Assembly (NCBI RefSeq): GCF_029227915.1
Contig: NC_079878.1
Location: forward strand, 744,001 to 808,000
Length of the DNA: 64,000 nt
Reading direction: 5' to 3'
Source: Hydractinia symbiolongicarpus
Lineage: Eukaryota > Cnidaria > Hydrozoa > Anthoathecata > Hydractiniidae
Shown here: positions 13,387 to 26,650 of the stretch, in pieces
Position numbering within the stretch: position 1 is the first letter of the stretch
How the letters are laid out: the number at the start of each line of letters is the position of its first letter
Program-made: the position numbers and the translations under genes
The notes under the pieces: generated by a model
Database searches by the model: none
The model's input: only the letters and a program-made list of their open reading frames with translations
Told to the model about the DNA's origin: nothing

Positions 13387-16300
13387 AAAAGTATACTTAC
13401 TTACTTTTTTCCTAAATCTTACGTTTAAGGTTGGAAATTTAGTTTTTCGCTTTTGAAATACATTCTCCAAAACAATATCTTTTATTTTCTGTTGTGAAGA
13501 TATATATTATAGGTATCCTTAAAAACTGTTAAAAGGTTTATACTTTAGTTAGTACCAACTTGTATAATTTGTATTATTTGCCTGAAGATGGCTAAGAAGT
13601 ATGAAACTTTAAGTAGCAAAAATAAATGTAGTTTTTTCTTGAAAACAAAACAAATATAACATAACTGCTGTTATACATTGAGCACTCTGTTTGTAATTGT
13701 GTTAAAAATTACTTCGTGTTTACATATATTTTATATATATACTTTTTGCATTTAAAATTATTTTGGTATAAATTGACTAGCATGACCATATCCTTAAATT
13801 GTGAAAGTTCTGATTGGAAGACTAATATTGTATTGGTGCATATATCAATGATCTGTAATTGTTATATTCTGTGATGTTACCTGATTACCTTCTACTTATT
13901 CTCGTTTAATAAAGTAATGATATTGTATCAAAAACTAAATATGAGAATATTTTAAATTGAATTTATAATTGTGTAAAAGATTTTTTTGTTTTTTAAAACC
14001 TTGGAAAGTTATGTTTTACTATGTGTTATTTCCTTGGGATAATGTGTTATATATTTGTTCATCCATGTATTAATAATTATGTTTTCTCAAACCACATTTA
14101 TTGTTTTGGTGTTAGGAGACTGTCTTTTAATTGTTGAGGTTAGGATCAGGATGTTGTATACCATGAAACAATTATAAATCGTTTTATAATTAGCCTTTTT
14201 AGATTGTGCTTTTTAAATCAATTGTGTATTGATTTAAATTATTGTGTTGTTTATATTAGAAACACAAAGCTATAATAAAGCTGTCCACAGTGCAGAAGAC
14301 AACTTAAATAATGGAGATGTCTTTATTTTACTGTCCATATATGGTACTCAGCTAGAATGTGATTTCTACTTTGTAAGATTGTTGAGTTTGTTCTATACAT
14401 AAAGCCTTTTATTGTCATTTTGTAAATGTATAAAATGTGATTACCATTTTGTTTTTAAAAAGATAAAGTTAAAAGTATGTGACTATTGTAAGAAGTATAC
14501 AAACATTAGATTAGTCTTTATTGTAAAATAATGGAGTGCTTAGATGATAATAGATCTGATGTCCTTTAAGACTTTGATAATACATCTAATGTATATTTTA
14601 ACAGTGAGGTGGAACACTTATGGAACACTTGTAGACATTGTATGCAGTAAGGATTTCTAAGTCGTTTAATTTTTGTTTTTGTATTTTGTACATATTACAA
14701 GAGGAATTCTTGTCCAATAAATGTTTTGTCCATTAAATGTTTTTTGTTATGCATTATATCGGTTTGTGCAAATAACTATAATAATATAAAATATAAAATA
14801 GACATTTGAGGAATTTTCATATTTGCATGTTTTGCGTTTAAAATAATGTTGAAATTTATGAAGACCCATGCTAGTGTTAAAACTTTAGATTTTACCTCCA
14901 CTATCCAATCTAGAGTTTATCGGGTTTGTAGAGGAAGTAATTAAAACTTCATTGACACAACTATAATAATAGTAAACATAGATATCGTAGTATAGTTTTT
15001 TTTTTTAGTTTTGACATTACAGGTAATAAACTTTTTATTGATCTTTAAATAATTGTTTTTTTAAACACTATCTTCTACGAGATATAAATGCAATGAGCAT
15101 GTGCTAGACCTTTCAAGTTTTTTAAGTCCATAACAGTTATAGCATTTATTACAATATCGATTTATGTGTATTGATGCAGGATTTATATAAGGCGTGGGTA
15201 GTGTAGGAATGGTATGAATGGTTAAATATTAAACTGTATTCAAATTTTGACAATGTTGAAACCTTTTCAATTTTTTTTTAGTAAACATAGCATAGGATAA
15301 GAGGGTGTATCTGTATGTTTATCTGTACATTTTATATACATGATAACTGATATCTCGCCATTACAGAACTTGCCATTTATATTTAGTGATTGCTGTATTT
15401 ACTATACTATAAGAATAAAAAGCTTTGAAAAAAATTTAAAGGGTTGTTAAAAATAACATACATTTAATGTCATTTTTCACTTTGAGACCTTTTTAAGAGA
15501 AGTGTTGCTGTTTATAATAACATTGCACAACATTTTGTGAGAAGTTCAATGACATCAGGGTGTTTTAAGTCTTATTTTTGTCCTTTAGACAGACTACTTT
15601 CCCAACTATAAGCATCAAATTTTTTAACGACTTTAAAGATTGAAAGAGCTGTTTCTGGGCATATAAAATCATAGAACCTCGAAGTTTTTCCTCCAGGTAC
15701 CACTATGCATTGCCCTTTGGAAAACTGCCAGTGTGAATTGGAGCTAAAACCCTGGACTTGTATAAAAAATAAAGGACTTAATTCACACTTAAATTTTAGA
15801 TATCTAAGATGCAGATATTTTTATTATACAATAGACTTCTGTTAACTCACACCCTAAAGTGACCTAAAAATAACAACACTAGTTATCAAATGGCCTGACT
15901 TATGCAGGGTACATCTTAAACGGAAGATTTTAGCCTGAGTTGACAAATCAATTTGTGTATGCATTTCTATGACACTTGCTTTGTTGGTTGTGTTTATTTA
16001 TATAATATATATTTATTTTTTAAATTTGGTGCAGTGCAATATGTTTAGAACTAAATATTTTTTTCTTTCTTTATGTAGATTAAAATAAATTACAAATGAC
16101 TGTGTTGGTTAGACAAAGGAAAAAAATAACTGCAGTGTCAAAAGCATGGTTCTAAATAAAGGTACGAAGTTTGTGTGTATATATGCATGTATAAGTCAGG
16201 TTCTACTTAAATGATTAGACTAATATGGTCTTGAACTATTATGTAGCAAAAACAAGGTTTTCATGGAAAATATTAGTAAATTATTTTTATTTGCATCCAT

Positions 16301-17431
16301 CATAGTTTTAGGAGAGAAAATCTACAAATTTTGTTCTGATTTGACTCGTTGTCATTGTCTCCTTAATTATTAGATTTAAACTTTGTAGTTTATCATGAGA
16401 AAAATTTAAGAATAATTTGGCATAACAATTGACTTTGTCTCAAGTTCATCTCAAAGAAGCTTAAATTTCCCTAAAATTGTTTTAAATTCATCTTAAATTG
16501 ACTTAAAATTAGGTTTTATTGACAAGTTCATTTCTTATCACCATCTTGGGACAAATGTCATCTAAATAGAACTACAATTTGTTTCTTTCTGTAAATAAAA
16601 TTAAATCACGCAAAGCTTAAAAAATTGCTGTTATTTTGTCAAAAAGTTAAAAATTGCATTACAGGATGTTATCTTGAGAACTACTCCAGAAGCATCTCTG
16701 AAAATTTTTTAAAAATGATAACACTCCATTGGGCAACTCAAAAATACTAAAAAAACCATCATTGGAAAAACTCATAATCCAAAATGGTAGCCTAAAAATG
16801 CCAAAAATAACACCTCACAAAATACAATTGGAGTTTGGTACTTGGTCTGTTGGCACAGTATGACCCAGGGCTAAATATGTAGATGCTGTAGGCCCTAACC
16901 TTTATTTCTGTAATATGAATTAGCAATAATGCTCCTCCTTTAAAATGAAACAGAAAGCAAACATAAGAATTTAAACAATCTTTTCGTTCAAGTATTTAAA
17001 ATTTTATAGTTTTTGTAAAAAAAAAATTATTGTTGTTGTTCAAAATAGAAGTAAATCTTGTCAGTGTCAATACACAGTTGATGTCACAGGTAATTACAGT
17101 TTAATGTTTCATCAGTTAGTGAAAAAACTTTAGTAAAAAATTAAATAGTGGTTTATGTACCTTTTGTTCCATGAGTTTAAAAACATCATTTTCAAGTAAT
17201 TAAATAAGTTTCACTTTATTAAAAGAAAACAATTTTTATGCAATTTTAAAGAATGGTAAGAAAATGGTGTTATATTTTTGAATTTGAGTTTAATCTTAGT
17301 GTTATAGAACAATGTTTGCAAGTTGTAAATTAATATATGTCCACCTAGTTTTTTTGATTGGAACATGGACGCTTACAGCATAGAAATTACAAGAAGACAT
17401 TATTGTAATTAAGTATTTACAAGAATTAAAA
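13387..17431. other. Long AT-rich non-coding stretch
   Basis: Four kilobases of strongly AT-rich sequence with no open frame of note, no clear splice-bounded exon and no obvious tandem array. I see nothing functional in it. Confidence 0.5.
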
Positions 17432-17449
17432 ATGTGTCAGGTAAAGAGC

Positions 17450-17915
17450 ACCATGTTTAGGTTGTTTCTGCTCTGTTGTGGCTTGTTTCTGTCCTGTTGT
17501 GGTGTGTTTCAGGCACCTAGTGATTTCTTTCTGCCACCTAGTGGTTTGTTTCTGCCACCTAGTGGTTTGTTTCTGCCCTATTGTGGTTTGTTTCTGCCCT
17601 GCTGTGGCTTGTTTCGGCCCTGTCGTGGTTTGTTTCTGCCACGTAATGTTTTATTTCTGCCCTGTTTTGGTTTGTTTCGGCCCATTGTGGTTTGTTTCTG
17701 CCTAGTAGTGGTTTTTTTCTGCCTTGTAGTAGTTTGTTTCTGCCCCATTGTGGTCTGTTTTTGCTCATTGTGGTTTGTTTCTGCCACCTAGTGGTTTGTT
17801 TCTGTCCTGTTGTGATCTGTTTCTGCCCTGTAGTGGTTTGTGTCTGCCCTGTTGTGGTTTGTTTCTTCCACTTAGTGTTTTGTTTCTGCCACCTAGTGGT
17901 TTGTTTCTGCTTTGC
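17450..17915 (+). repeat. 21-bp minisatellite, block 1
   Basis: About 22 tandem copies of a 21-bp unit (core GTGGTTTGTTTCTGCC followed by a variable CCTGTT or ACCTA). The unit length is a multiple of three, so several frames on both strands stay open and give spurious Cys/Phe/Leu-rich proteins. The same unit in the same orientation resumes at 19308. Confidence 0.92.
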
Positions 17916-19307
17916 ACAGTCCTGGTCTTTTGAAGTGCGTGATCGCGCCCCCGCACCTCCGCACGCTCCTACAATAATGGAGCAGCGTTTTCAATCACGC
18001 GCCAAAAACACTTTCATTTCAATAATTCGCACATAAAATGTGCAGATAAAGTGCTCACATTATTAATAATTAACAATTTTCAACTGCCACAGCAAAATAT
18101 GAAAGAAAAACATGAAGGAAAAGGATGAAAGTAATAAGATGAGTTCCAGTTTAACACTTTCTATGTTTCGAAATGAATTCATTAGGTTAGGGCATCATTA
18201 GGTTGTATATCGCAGAAGTCGCCGGTGGCATGCTTTGAAAATGCTTGTCACTGGCACAGCTTAACATGAAGCAAAACTGTACAGGAGACTTAATTGTTAG
18301 AGTCTTCACAGAATATCTCTTCTCACAAAACAGAGGGCAGGGCTAACTTATTGCCTGCTGTGTCGTGTGGAAGACAGAACTTCTGGACTGTATTTTAATA
18401 CGATATGCAATTGTTTCAATTATTATTACTAAACATAGTTGATTTCTCTTTCCCCTTTTAGAAAGATTTTTTAAACTTTATTAAACATGTTTTCTCTTTG
18501 GTATTACATCACAAGAACATTTGTCCGAAAGCTGTATTAAGGTAGATAGATAGATGTGCATATTTTACATGGCTAGCCTCACAAATATTGAGGGATATAC
18601 CCTGTCTATTATTTCCAGGAGGGGCCATGGCTTAGATTAAGAATCCTAGAGTATTTAATGCTCATTTTATGCTACGCAGACCCAATTAGGGCCTGCGCTC
18701 TACTAGACAACTCCCGGCAACATCCAACGGCCCACACAGTGTGCCATCTTCCCAATTTCCCTCCCATGGCTTGGGTTAACCCGGGGCTATGGTAACATTC
18801 ACTCACCCATGTTGAATCGCTGGCAAGAGAAATCGAACCCCAGTCTCCCGCACAGAGTACGAGAGCTGTAACCACTAATCTACAGCGCCACCAAGGTACA
18901 GGACACCTAACTTCTCCCATGTTCTGGTTATATTTAACTTGCATGGGTGCGCACTCTGCTCGCAGTATTCTCTGTGACGATTAAGGTCGGACTGACTTGT
19001 GGCTTGGTTCCAAATGGTCTTCCATCTTCCGTTCTAGTCTCAGTGTAATGCACCAACTGAGCATAAGAGTGTCAGCATGAAAGAAAGAGGCCGACTTTAA
19101 TGTTTTCTATACTTACATTCAATTACTCAGTAGGCCTGCCAGACGACCACACTTTTTATATGTGTTATCACGCACCTCAAATTATGAAAACTAAATAATG
19201 ACTCTCCTCAGTTAAGGCAAGACGCGTGAAATTCATCACATACCTACGACAATTGAGGTGAGTGAAGTATCACTCAGCTACTAAAATTCATATGAACAAG
19301 ACTGTTG
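17916..19307. mobile_element. Insert splitting the 21-bp minisatellite
   Basis: About 1.4 kb of unrelated sequence separates two blocks of the same minisatellite. Inside it TTTGAAGTGCGTGAT (17929-17943) is matched in inverted orientation by ATCACGCACCTCAAA (19167-19181), with one mismatch in 15 bases. This suggests a non-autonomous DNA transposon landed in the array. No transposase is visible. The insert also carries a family A SINE at 18665-18905. Target-site duplications could not be fixed by eye. Confidence 0.45.
18665..18905 (-). repeat. tRNA-derived SINE, family A, longer copy
   Basis: On the minus strand it begins with a tRNA-like head with an A-box-like TAGATTAGTGG and a B-box-like GGTTCGATTTC, then the same body as the copy at 1-190. 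The open frame at 18672-18944 is a shadow of this repeat. Confidence 0.7.
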
Positions 19308-19965
19308 TAGTGGTTTGTTTCTGACCCATTGTGGTCTGTTTCTGCCTTGTTGTGGTTTGTTTCTGTCCTGTTGTGGTGTGTTTCTGCACCGAGTGATTTG
19401 TTTCTGCCACCTAGTGGTCTGTTTCTGCCCTGTTGTGGTTTGTTTTTGTCGCCTAGTGGTTTGTTTCTGCCCTGTTGTGGTTTTGTTTTTGTCACCTAGT
19501 GGTTTGTTTCTGCCCTGTTGTGGTTTGTTTTTGTCGCCTAGTGGTTTGTTTCTGGACCGTTGTGGTTTGTTTCTGCCACCTAGTGGTCTGTTCCTGCCCT
19601 GTTGAGGTTTTGTTTTTGTCGCCTAGTGTTGTGTTTTTGCCCTGTTGTGGTTTTGTTTTTGTCACCTAGTGGTTTGTTTCTGCCCTGTTGTGGTTTGTTT
19701 CTGCTACCTAGTGGTCTGTTTCTGCCCTGTTGTGGTTAGTTTTTGTCACTTAGTTGTGTGTTTCTGCCCTGTTGTGGTTTTGTTTTTGTCACCTAGTGGT
19801 TTGTTTCTGCCCTGTTGTGGTTTGTTTCTGCCACCTAGTGGTCTGTTTCTGCCCTGTTGTGGTTTTGTTTTTGTCGCCTAGTGGTGTGTTTCTGCCCTGT
19901 TGTGGTTTGTTTTTGTCACCTAGTGGTTTGTTTCTTCCCTGTTGTGGTTTGTTTTTACCCCATAG
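19308..19965 (+). repeat. 21-bp minisatellite, block 2, with dimeric higher-order pattern
   Basis: About 31 copies of the unit seen at 17450-17915. Here many units alternate between a TTTCTGCCCTGTTGTGG type and a TTTTTGTCACCTAGTGG type, giving a higher-order repeat of about 42-43 bp. Open frames in this block are repeat translations, not genes. Confidence 0.92.
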
Positions 19966-19975
19966 TAGGTAGGAC

Positions 19976-22900
19976 TTCCCTATTGTGGTGATTTGCTACT
20001 TAGTTGATGGTTTATTGGGTGGTGTGTTTATTGTTGTTACTGTAAGAGAATCAATTTGTGCCACAAGGAGAATTTTCCCCGCTACAAATAACATTAACAT
20101 TTTTCTTTAACATGTTTTACAGATGAATGAAAATAATTTTCATGTTATGTTTAACATTTATGTTCTCACCTTATTTTTAATTTAAACTTATGTCAACAAA
20201 CAAAGAAAAAGAAAACATTGAAAAGTTTTTTCACCTATAATTGACATGTCCCAGGCTGTATGATTTGTTTATTGGGAACTGTAAAAATCTCTGTTCTAAT
20301 TGTATTTTTCAACATTAATGACTGTGTTTACTTATTGTGAACGTTGTTTTTTTCCATTGATAAAAATAATATTGTTAAAAAGTGTTTTAAAAAAGATTTT
20401 GAGAATATATTTTTTTTAATTTTGTTGTTTATTATTACTTTCATGCTATAAGGTATATATGTAGTAAAATTTAAAGTCTTATGCATTTCCATTATTAAGC
20501 TCTATAATAAGTATCTCTAAATTGAAAGTATTTACGATTTATTATTAGTTTTTATACGCTAAGTGGAAAAACTATTGATTTGGAATTTTGGTTTAATATA
20601 ACATCTAGCATTTTCAATTAATTGTGGTTTTTATTTGTTTTTGGGAGACTGCCAATGCTAAAATTTCTCTACTCAAGGTGGTTTGTTCCTGTGTGAAATA
20701 ATTATGACCTAATACATGAAATCATTTAAAATGTCTGGTAGCTCTTTATTTATTAACCACTAGTTGATTTTGTGTCTGCCATACATCATTAAATGATGTG
20801 ATTATGGTGCAAAGTTTGTTTGGAGGATTTCTTAACTTTTGTTTCAATCTGTGTGATTACAATGATGTCTTAATTTAAATTGCAAGCTTCTTATAAATTA
20901 TGTTTGTAGAGGCACAAGATATGTATACATCATTCAACATAAGCGAGGATGAAGACTTTAATCTTTAAAATATTTTAAGTGACTGAGATTAATGATAAAA
21001 TAGCTAATAAGTCATTTACGTTTCTTTAGGTATTATGTTCGGCTTATTTATTTTTTCCTCTATTTACTCTTATTAAATTAATAACAAAAGAATATTGTTT
21101 GTTATTATTTGTGTGGTATTTTATTTGATATATAAAAAAATCAATTAGCTTATAAGTCACAGTTTTCTAAAAAAATCTGCTACGTGTGTTTACATAAAAT
21201 GTGGAATGTTTACAAAACAGTGAATTGACTATTAGTTAATAAATTCAATATGTTATTGATATAAAAGATAAAGAGTATTTGTCGGTGGATGTATAACAGG
21301 TTTAAACTGTAGGTTAGACTGATATATTTAAAATAGGTGTGATTTTTTTTTTACTTTTCTAAAATTTTAGCTTGATTTTTGTTTGTTTGTAATGAAACAT
21401 GTGCTTATATATTACAATACATAAAAGAAGATCAAAAAGTGTCTTTTAAAATAATATAGGTCTTGTATATAGGTTACCAAATTTTTGCATTTGTCATAAT
21501 ATCGTGATTAATGTACTGTAATATAAACTCACATGTGAGAGTAATTACAAAGTCTTATTTTTCTGTGATCCAAAACCAACGAAAATTCTTTTTGGTTTTT
21601 GGTGCAAAACTTGTTTTTGAATATTAAAATCTTATCAATGGTTACCATCATTACTGTACATACATGGTTTGTATTTTTGCATTCTATCTAAGACAATTTT
21701 TTAAATTAGGCTTGTGAATGCTAATAGTCAGGTATATTTATTCTCAACTTATACATTTATTCTTTTATTCTGTAGCATTCTAATTTAGCCTTACAACATA
21801 CAATTCCTAAACAGTCTCCTTGGCTTGAAAGTCTTAAAAACTAAACCTAATAAAGGCCTAAAGCATATGGTGTAGATTTGTGCATGGAATAGGGTCTCAT
21901 ATGCTAGGAAAATACAATAAACAGTAGCTCTTTTTAAAAATTTAACACTTCTGAAATATTTTCAGAAGAGAAAACATAAAACATGTACTACAATTTTGTT
22001 TAAAAGAATATTATACAACACATATTTATTTGTGCCACTTGATCCATTGAGTTGCAACATTGTTGTTATTATAACTCTACATTTAACAAGGGACGTATAT
22101 TTAGAGCTTTTTGCTTTGTTATTTTTAGCATTTAGTAATTCATTAGAAAAAAGTAAAGCTTTATTTCAAATTTTACTAAAAAAAAATTGAGGTTAAGCTT
22201 GTTGAAAATTGTTTTAAAATCTGAAATATTCCTATTTGTATAGCATTTTTGCCTTCGTATAATAAGTACTGTTGTGCACAAAGATAACATGTTTTAAGAA
22301 CTAAGTTATTTAAAATACAGTAAATCATTGAACAAATGGTTTTGATCCAAAACATGACACAAATGAATATTATGATAGCTTATTGTCCTTTTGAAATATG
22401 TTTATCATCATTTTGTTGTTTCAAACAGAAATGCTGGATGCGGTGATAATTTGCAGAAAATTTAATTCCTTATACCTTACTATTTTTTCGCATAATTGTT
22501 CTCGTTGATGCAAACTTGTTATATTTGTTGAAGACTAAACTTACTATTTGCACCACTGCAAAAGGAAAAATGAATATATTTTTACATTGAAATTATTTTA
22601 TCTAAGCACAATGTGGCGATAACACTGAAAGGAGGATCCGATAACGCAACGTTAGACGATATACAAAATTCTAAATACACCTGGCCTTAATTGCATCAGT
22701 TAATTACTCTCATGCAAAAAATACATTACTGTATTTTCAAAGACTTTGCAATCTTAAGACCTTAAATTGAGTTAAATATTTTAATAAATATATAACAACA
22801 AAGGCTCCAACTTCCAATTTTAAGAAGTTGATTTATAATGGTTAATGGAGATTATTACTTTTACAGCGTAATCTTTTATTTTCTAAAGCCAATATTTTTG

Positions 22901-23199
22901 CAAAAATATTGGCAACTTTTAATTAAGTCTCTATCCATTCAGACATTCATAAATGCAAAATACCCTATACTTTTCTTGTTCTAATATTTCTGTCTATTTT
23001 TTTTTCTGAGCCTCGAGCCAAGGGAAATAAAAAAAAAATATCAGAAAAAATATATGTGGTATAAGTGCAATAACTAGTTTATCATTAGTGTGAAAAATCT
23101 TAAAACAAGAGCAAAATTTTAAAAAGTCTGTTGTAAATTTTAATCGAAGGTGGGAATGATCAAATCATTTTAAATAAGACAACAATTGAATTATATGAT
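19976..23199. other. AT-rich non-coding stretch
   Basis: No coding exon, RNA gene or tandem array was recognised. Short open frames such as 21996-22190 have no family resemblance. Confidence 0.5.
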
Positions 23200-23905
23200 A
23201 CTAGTCAATAAGGCCCGTGGAGAAATCCACTTTGGCAGATGGACAATGGACAATTAGGTTTTTTAGATTTTTCGCTGACGTCCGCAGTACAGATGAAATA
23301 AAAAATTGCAAAATTTAGTTTATTCTTTTCTATAATGTGTAAGAGGTTGAAACGCTGATCAAAATAATGTATAGGATCATATGTTTTGGAGGAACGCCCA
23401 AGGAGATATAAGGGTTTAAAAATTTTGCTGACGTCAGCAATGGCCTTTCAAAACCCTAACTTTTTTTTTAGAAAATTGTATACCTGTTGCCTTCATCATA
23501 TAGATCTTAAAATGCTGATCAAGAATATGTGTAGGATCATGTATTATTGACAAACGGTTGCAGAGATATTAGGGATTGCAGGTTTTTTGATGACATCAAC
23601 CTGCCATTCCGAAACTGATTTGGGGACCCAGATTCGGGAAACTTACCCAAATTGATCCCAGGTGGTCCTTAGTTACCCACGCGGTGAAAAATCATTGACG
23701 TCACCACCTCGTTTCCAAGTTATTTGACCTCAAAGTTTGCATCGTAATGGCTTCATTAATTTAATATCAGATATTGACGCTAAAAGATATTGATAAAAAA
23801 AACTCAAAAAACTTGTGCATTCGGGTGGTAAAAAAATATCGTCTTTGAAAAGTAACACAGACACAGACAGATAAAAAGAAGCTCCGTATTATTATGGAGA
23901 TGATT
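23200..23905 (+). repeat. Dispersed hairpin-repeat family, longest copy
   Basis: It starts with ACTAGTCAATAAGGCCCGTGG and the CGTGGAGAAATCCAC core seen at 6728 and 61180, and ends with a CAGACAGAT-containing tail followed by TATTATTATGGAG. Its interior matches the degraded copy at 191-900. It is a non-coding, non-autonomous element. Confidence 0.55.
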
Positions 23906-23973
23906 GTATGTGCAGATGGTTAACTTTGAGTGGTTCAAAAACACTTTTTTAGAATGAATTTAGAGTTAAAATT

Positions 23974-24188
23974 ATTTACCCAGCATTTGGTCTTTAGTTC
24001 TATTGTTACTGCTATAAATGAGGCTCCTTAAAAAGGGGGCCTAGTGCATTTAAAGGTCCATTTCAATTTCAACTAGACAACAGCCTAAGAAATCAATTCT
24101 ATTCCTATAGTGAACACTATGCAGTAAGAATCAATTTACACTTTCATCGTCTCTGGCACGGTCTTAACCCAAGACCTTTCACAACTTA
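23974..24188 (-). repeat. tRNA-derived SINE, family B, degraded
   Basis: It shares ordered blocks with 45190-45481: ATTTACCCAG, TTCTATTGTTACTGCTAT, AACTAGACAAC, TCAATTCTATTC and CTCTGGCACG. Orientation is minus, with the tRNA-like head at the high-coordinate end. Confidence 0.65.
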
Positions 24189-25975
24189 TTTTTCAGTGTA
24201 CTAAACAAAGCTAAAAAATAATTTGCACTAAAATTCCTAATATGTTAATTTAATTAAAACTATCAACAACAGTGACAATGATTTGTATAGCTGAATTTGT
24301 TTAGCAGCTATACAGAAGTGCATTTCTTGCACTTTAAAATGACATAAAAACCGTGTTTCCTCGAATAATAAGAATATCTAATTCCTGACTATATGCAAAC
24401 CTCCTTCACAATGACCCACCTAAAATTTTGTGTATTTCGATTCCCTTAAACTGTATATGGAAGTCCTGTTCTACTGCATTTGCTTTTGTTTAGTTTTAGC
24501 CTGTAAACATTAACACAGTTTTTGGGTAACAGAATATTATGTTCTGTTATAGGAGCATGTTTGTTAGAAGAGCAATCTTCTACATCCTAAATTTAGGACT
24601 TGTGGTGGAGTAATGATTGTTCTTGCTTCTTTATAACTTTACTTAAATTGGTCACAGAATAGCGAGCTATGATTGTGCATGGAAATATTGTTATTCTGGA
24701 TAAATTTTGGATCTGAGTAAATAATGCAGCTGTTTGGACAGAGTTATGACCCATTAGGGTGGAGGAAAATTTAAAGTGGGAGGTTTGGTGGGTGGCTTAA
24801 TCAAGTATTTACTTCATAAAACTTAAACGTGAAAATGTAACACTCCATAGGAACTAGTGGTAATCCCTGCCTACTTTACTAGACTTCATATTTTATTGAT
24901 GAAAATACCTGAAAAATGCAATAAAAGATTGGTGACCACCCTTATTGAGCTTTTAAAGGCGCAATATGGATTGGAAAAAATTTTGAGATTGAGAATTTGA
25001 GATTCATGCTAAAGTGTTTTAACATTCTTTTTTATTAGGGAATGAGTTTGCTTAATTTTTTAATTTTAATCTCAATTTTTAATTGCAGTGTGTAGAAAGT
25101 AAGTCTGGAAATATTGCTTTATGAGCAACATAGCACTAGAAATACAGTTTTGGTGCTGCGAGTTGTGAACAACTTTTTGCAGATTGTAATAATTTTTTAT
25201 ATCTGTTGGATAACCCCTTTTTTGTTTTTGTAGATTTGGATTTAAGTAGAGGTATGAATTCGCCTGCACTTTATCATCGATCCATGTAAGTTCATTTTGT
25301 TTATTAACATTCCCCATCAATCTGTTTGATTAAATATGAAGGTTGTAAACCCTTCTATACCTAATACAGAGCAGTCCAGGAAATGTTTTCAATGAGTTTC
25401 AAAGGTAATAATAAAATGAAATCAATTACATAAACCCTTTCCTAACCCTAAATAACATGTATTTCTTCTCAAGTTAAAGTTTCAGTGGTTTTTTAAATAA
25501 TGACAATTATTAAAAACTGTAGTTGAAAATTCTGTTAATTAATATTCATCTTTGAAATTACCAGAAAAAAGTTGGCTCTAGTTCTCTCCAGTAAAATATG
25601 CATATATAATTTTCTTGTCTGTGCTGTACTGACTAGCTGTCTTCCCATTGTTATTACATGTTAGCAGCTGTTTTCATTTGTAATCTGAATTTTTGAAGTA
25701 CAATTTATAACAAAGGGAAGACAGCTACTCAATACAGTACATATCTTATTTCAAATATTATATCCATTTCAGGAGATTGTCTTTAAAGTCGGAGACATTG
25801 CTCTTTTGAAAATTTTTATCTCCTAATTGAGAGATTGTGTCAAAAATGGTTGCAAAAAATCTTAAGCCCCTGGAAGCCCCTTGGAAGGCAATTAGACATA
25901 ATTTTTTGACAAGAAAATCTCGCTTGCACACAATAAGAAAAAAATAAAAAATATGTAACCAGGAAGTAATATTCA
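24189..25975. other. AT-rich non-coding stretch
   Basis: No recognisable gene or RNA. Open frames at 25072-25320 and 25758-25976 are short and without family resemblance. Confidence 0.45.
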
Positions 25976-26450
25976 TACTCTTATATCCTCCCTTTTTGCA
26001 TGAGAGTGAAAAAAAGATTCCAATACAATAAATGATTTATCAACAGGGCCAGTCTTAAACAAGCATAGTATTGAATAATATAAATATTATCATGTCATGA
26101 ACAAGTGAGTTTATTCTAGGCATTCTATTGTCTAGAATAAACTAGCTTGTTCATGACATGATAATTCAATGACAATGACTGAACAGATAAGTGGTAATAT
26201 TTTTGAAAAAACATAGTATATCTAAATACAAATAAATGCTACGTTTAAAATAAATGCATATCTTAACTGTGTATGACTTAAACAAAGGACAATTTGTATC
26301 TATATACTCTTATATATTAAAAGAAAAATTCCAATATATAAAATAAATGATTTACTAACAGGGCCAGTCTTAACTAAACAAGCATAGTATATGTAAATAC
26401 AAATGTTTGAATAAATGCATACCTTAAGTGTGTATGACTTAAAAAAGATA
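25976..26450 (+). repeat. Imperfect direct duplication, about 310 bp
   Basis: The block AACAGGGCCAGTCTTAA followed by ACAAGCATAGTAT occurs at 26043 and again near 26357. Flanking matches (ATTCCAATA before it; AATGCATA, CTTAA and GTGTATGACTTAAA after it) keep the same order, so this is a segmental duplication. A long hairpin (26086-26165) lies only in the first copy. Confidence 0.65.
26086..26165. repeat. Long hairpin, 34-bp arms
   Basis: Left arm 26086-26119 and right arm 26132-26165 are reverse complements except for two adjacent mismatched positions; the loop is 12 nt. The outer stem reads ATTATCATGTCATGAACAAG. Confidence 0.88.
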
Positions 26451-26638
26451 TTTTTTGTATTTTTTTGTGCTTACATTTGCATTTAAGCTTGTATTTGTAT
26501 TTGATTCTTTATATTGTACTATAGTTTAATGTATCTGTCCTTGTCTAGTGAGTGTAGCGATTTGAAACATGTCAATTCAGACCCCTGTTTATTACACCAA
26601 CTTGTTTTTTTCTACTTGTCTTGTTTTTAGTTCTTTAA

Positions 26639-26650
26639 ATGGTACGATGA
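26639..26650 (+). promoter_or_regulatory. Minimal uORF overlapping the dystrobrevin start
   Basis: ATG GTA CGA TGA (Met-Val-Arg-stop) begins 8 nt after the splice acceptor of the first coding exon. Its TGA overlaps the main ATG at 26647 as ATGA. If transcripts start at this exon boundary, ribosomes would meet this uORF first. Confidence 0.5.

Noticed and set aside
18840-18905. tRNA gene
   Set aside because: A and B boxes are present on the minus strand but no acceptor stem can pair. Together with a shared body in a second copy this is a SINE head. The heads at 45430-45481 and 40940-40995 were rejected for the same reason.
17432-19972. Open frames encoding Cys/Phe/Leu-rich repeats (up to 119 codons) on both strands
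   Set aside because: They are translations of the 21-bp minisatellite, whose unit is a multiple of three. Several frames are open at once and there are no splice or start signals.
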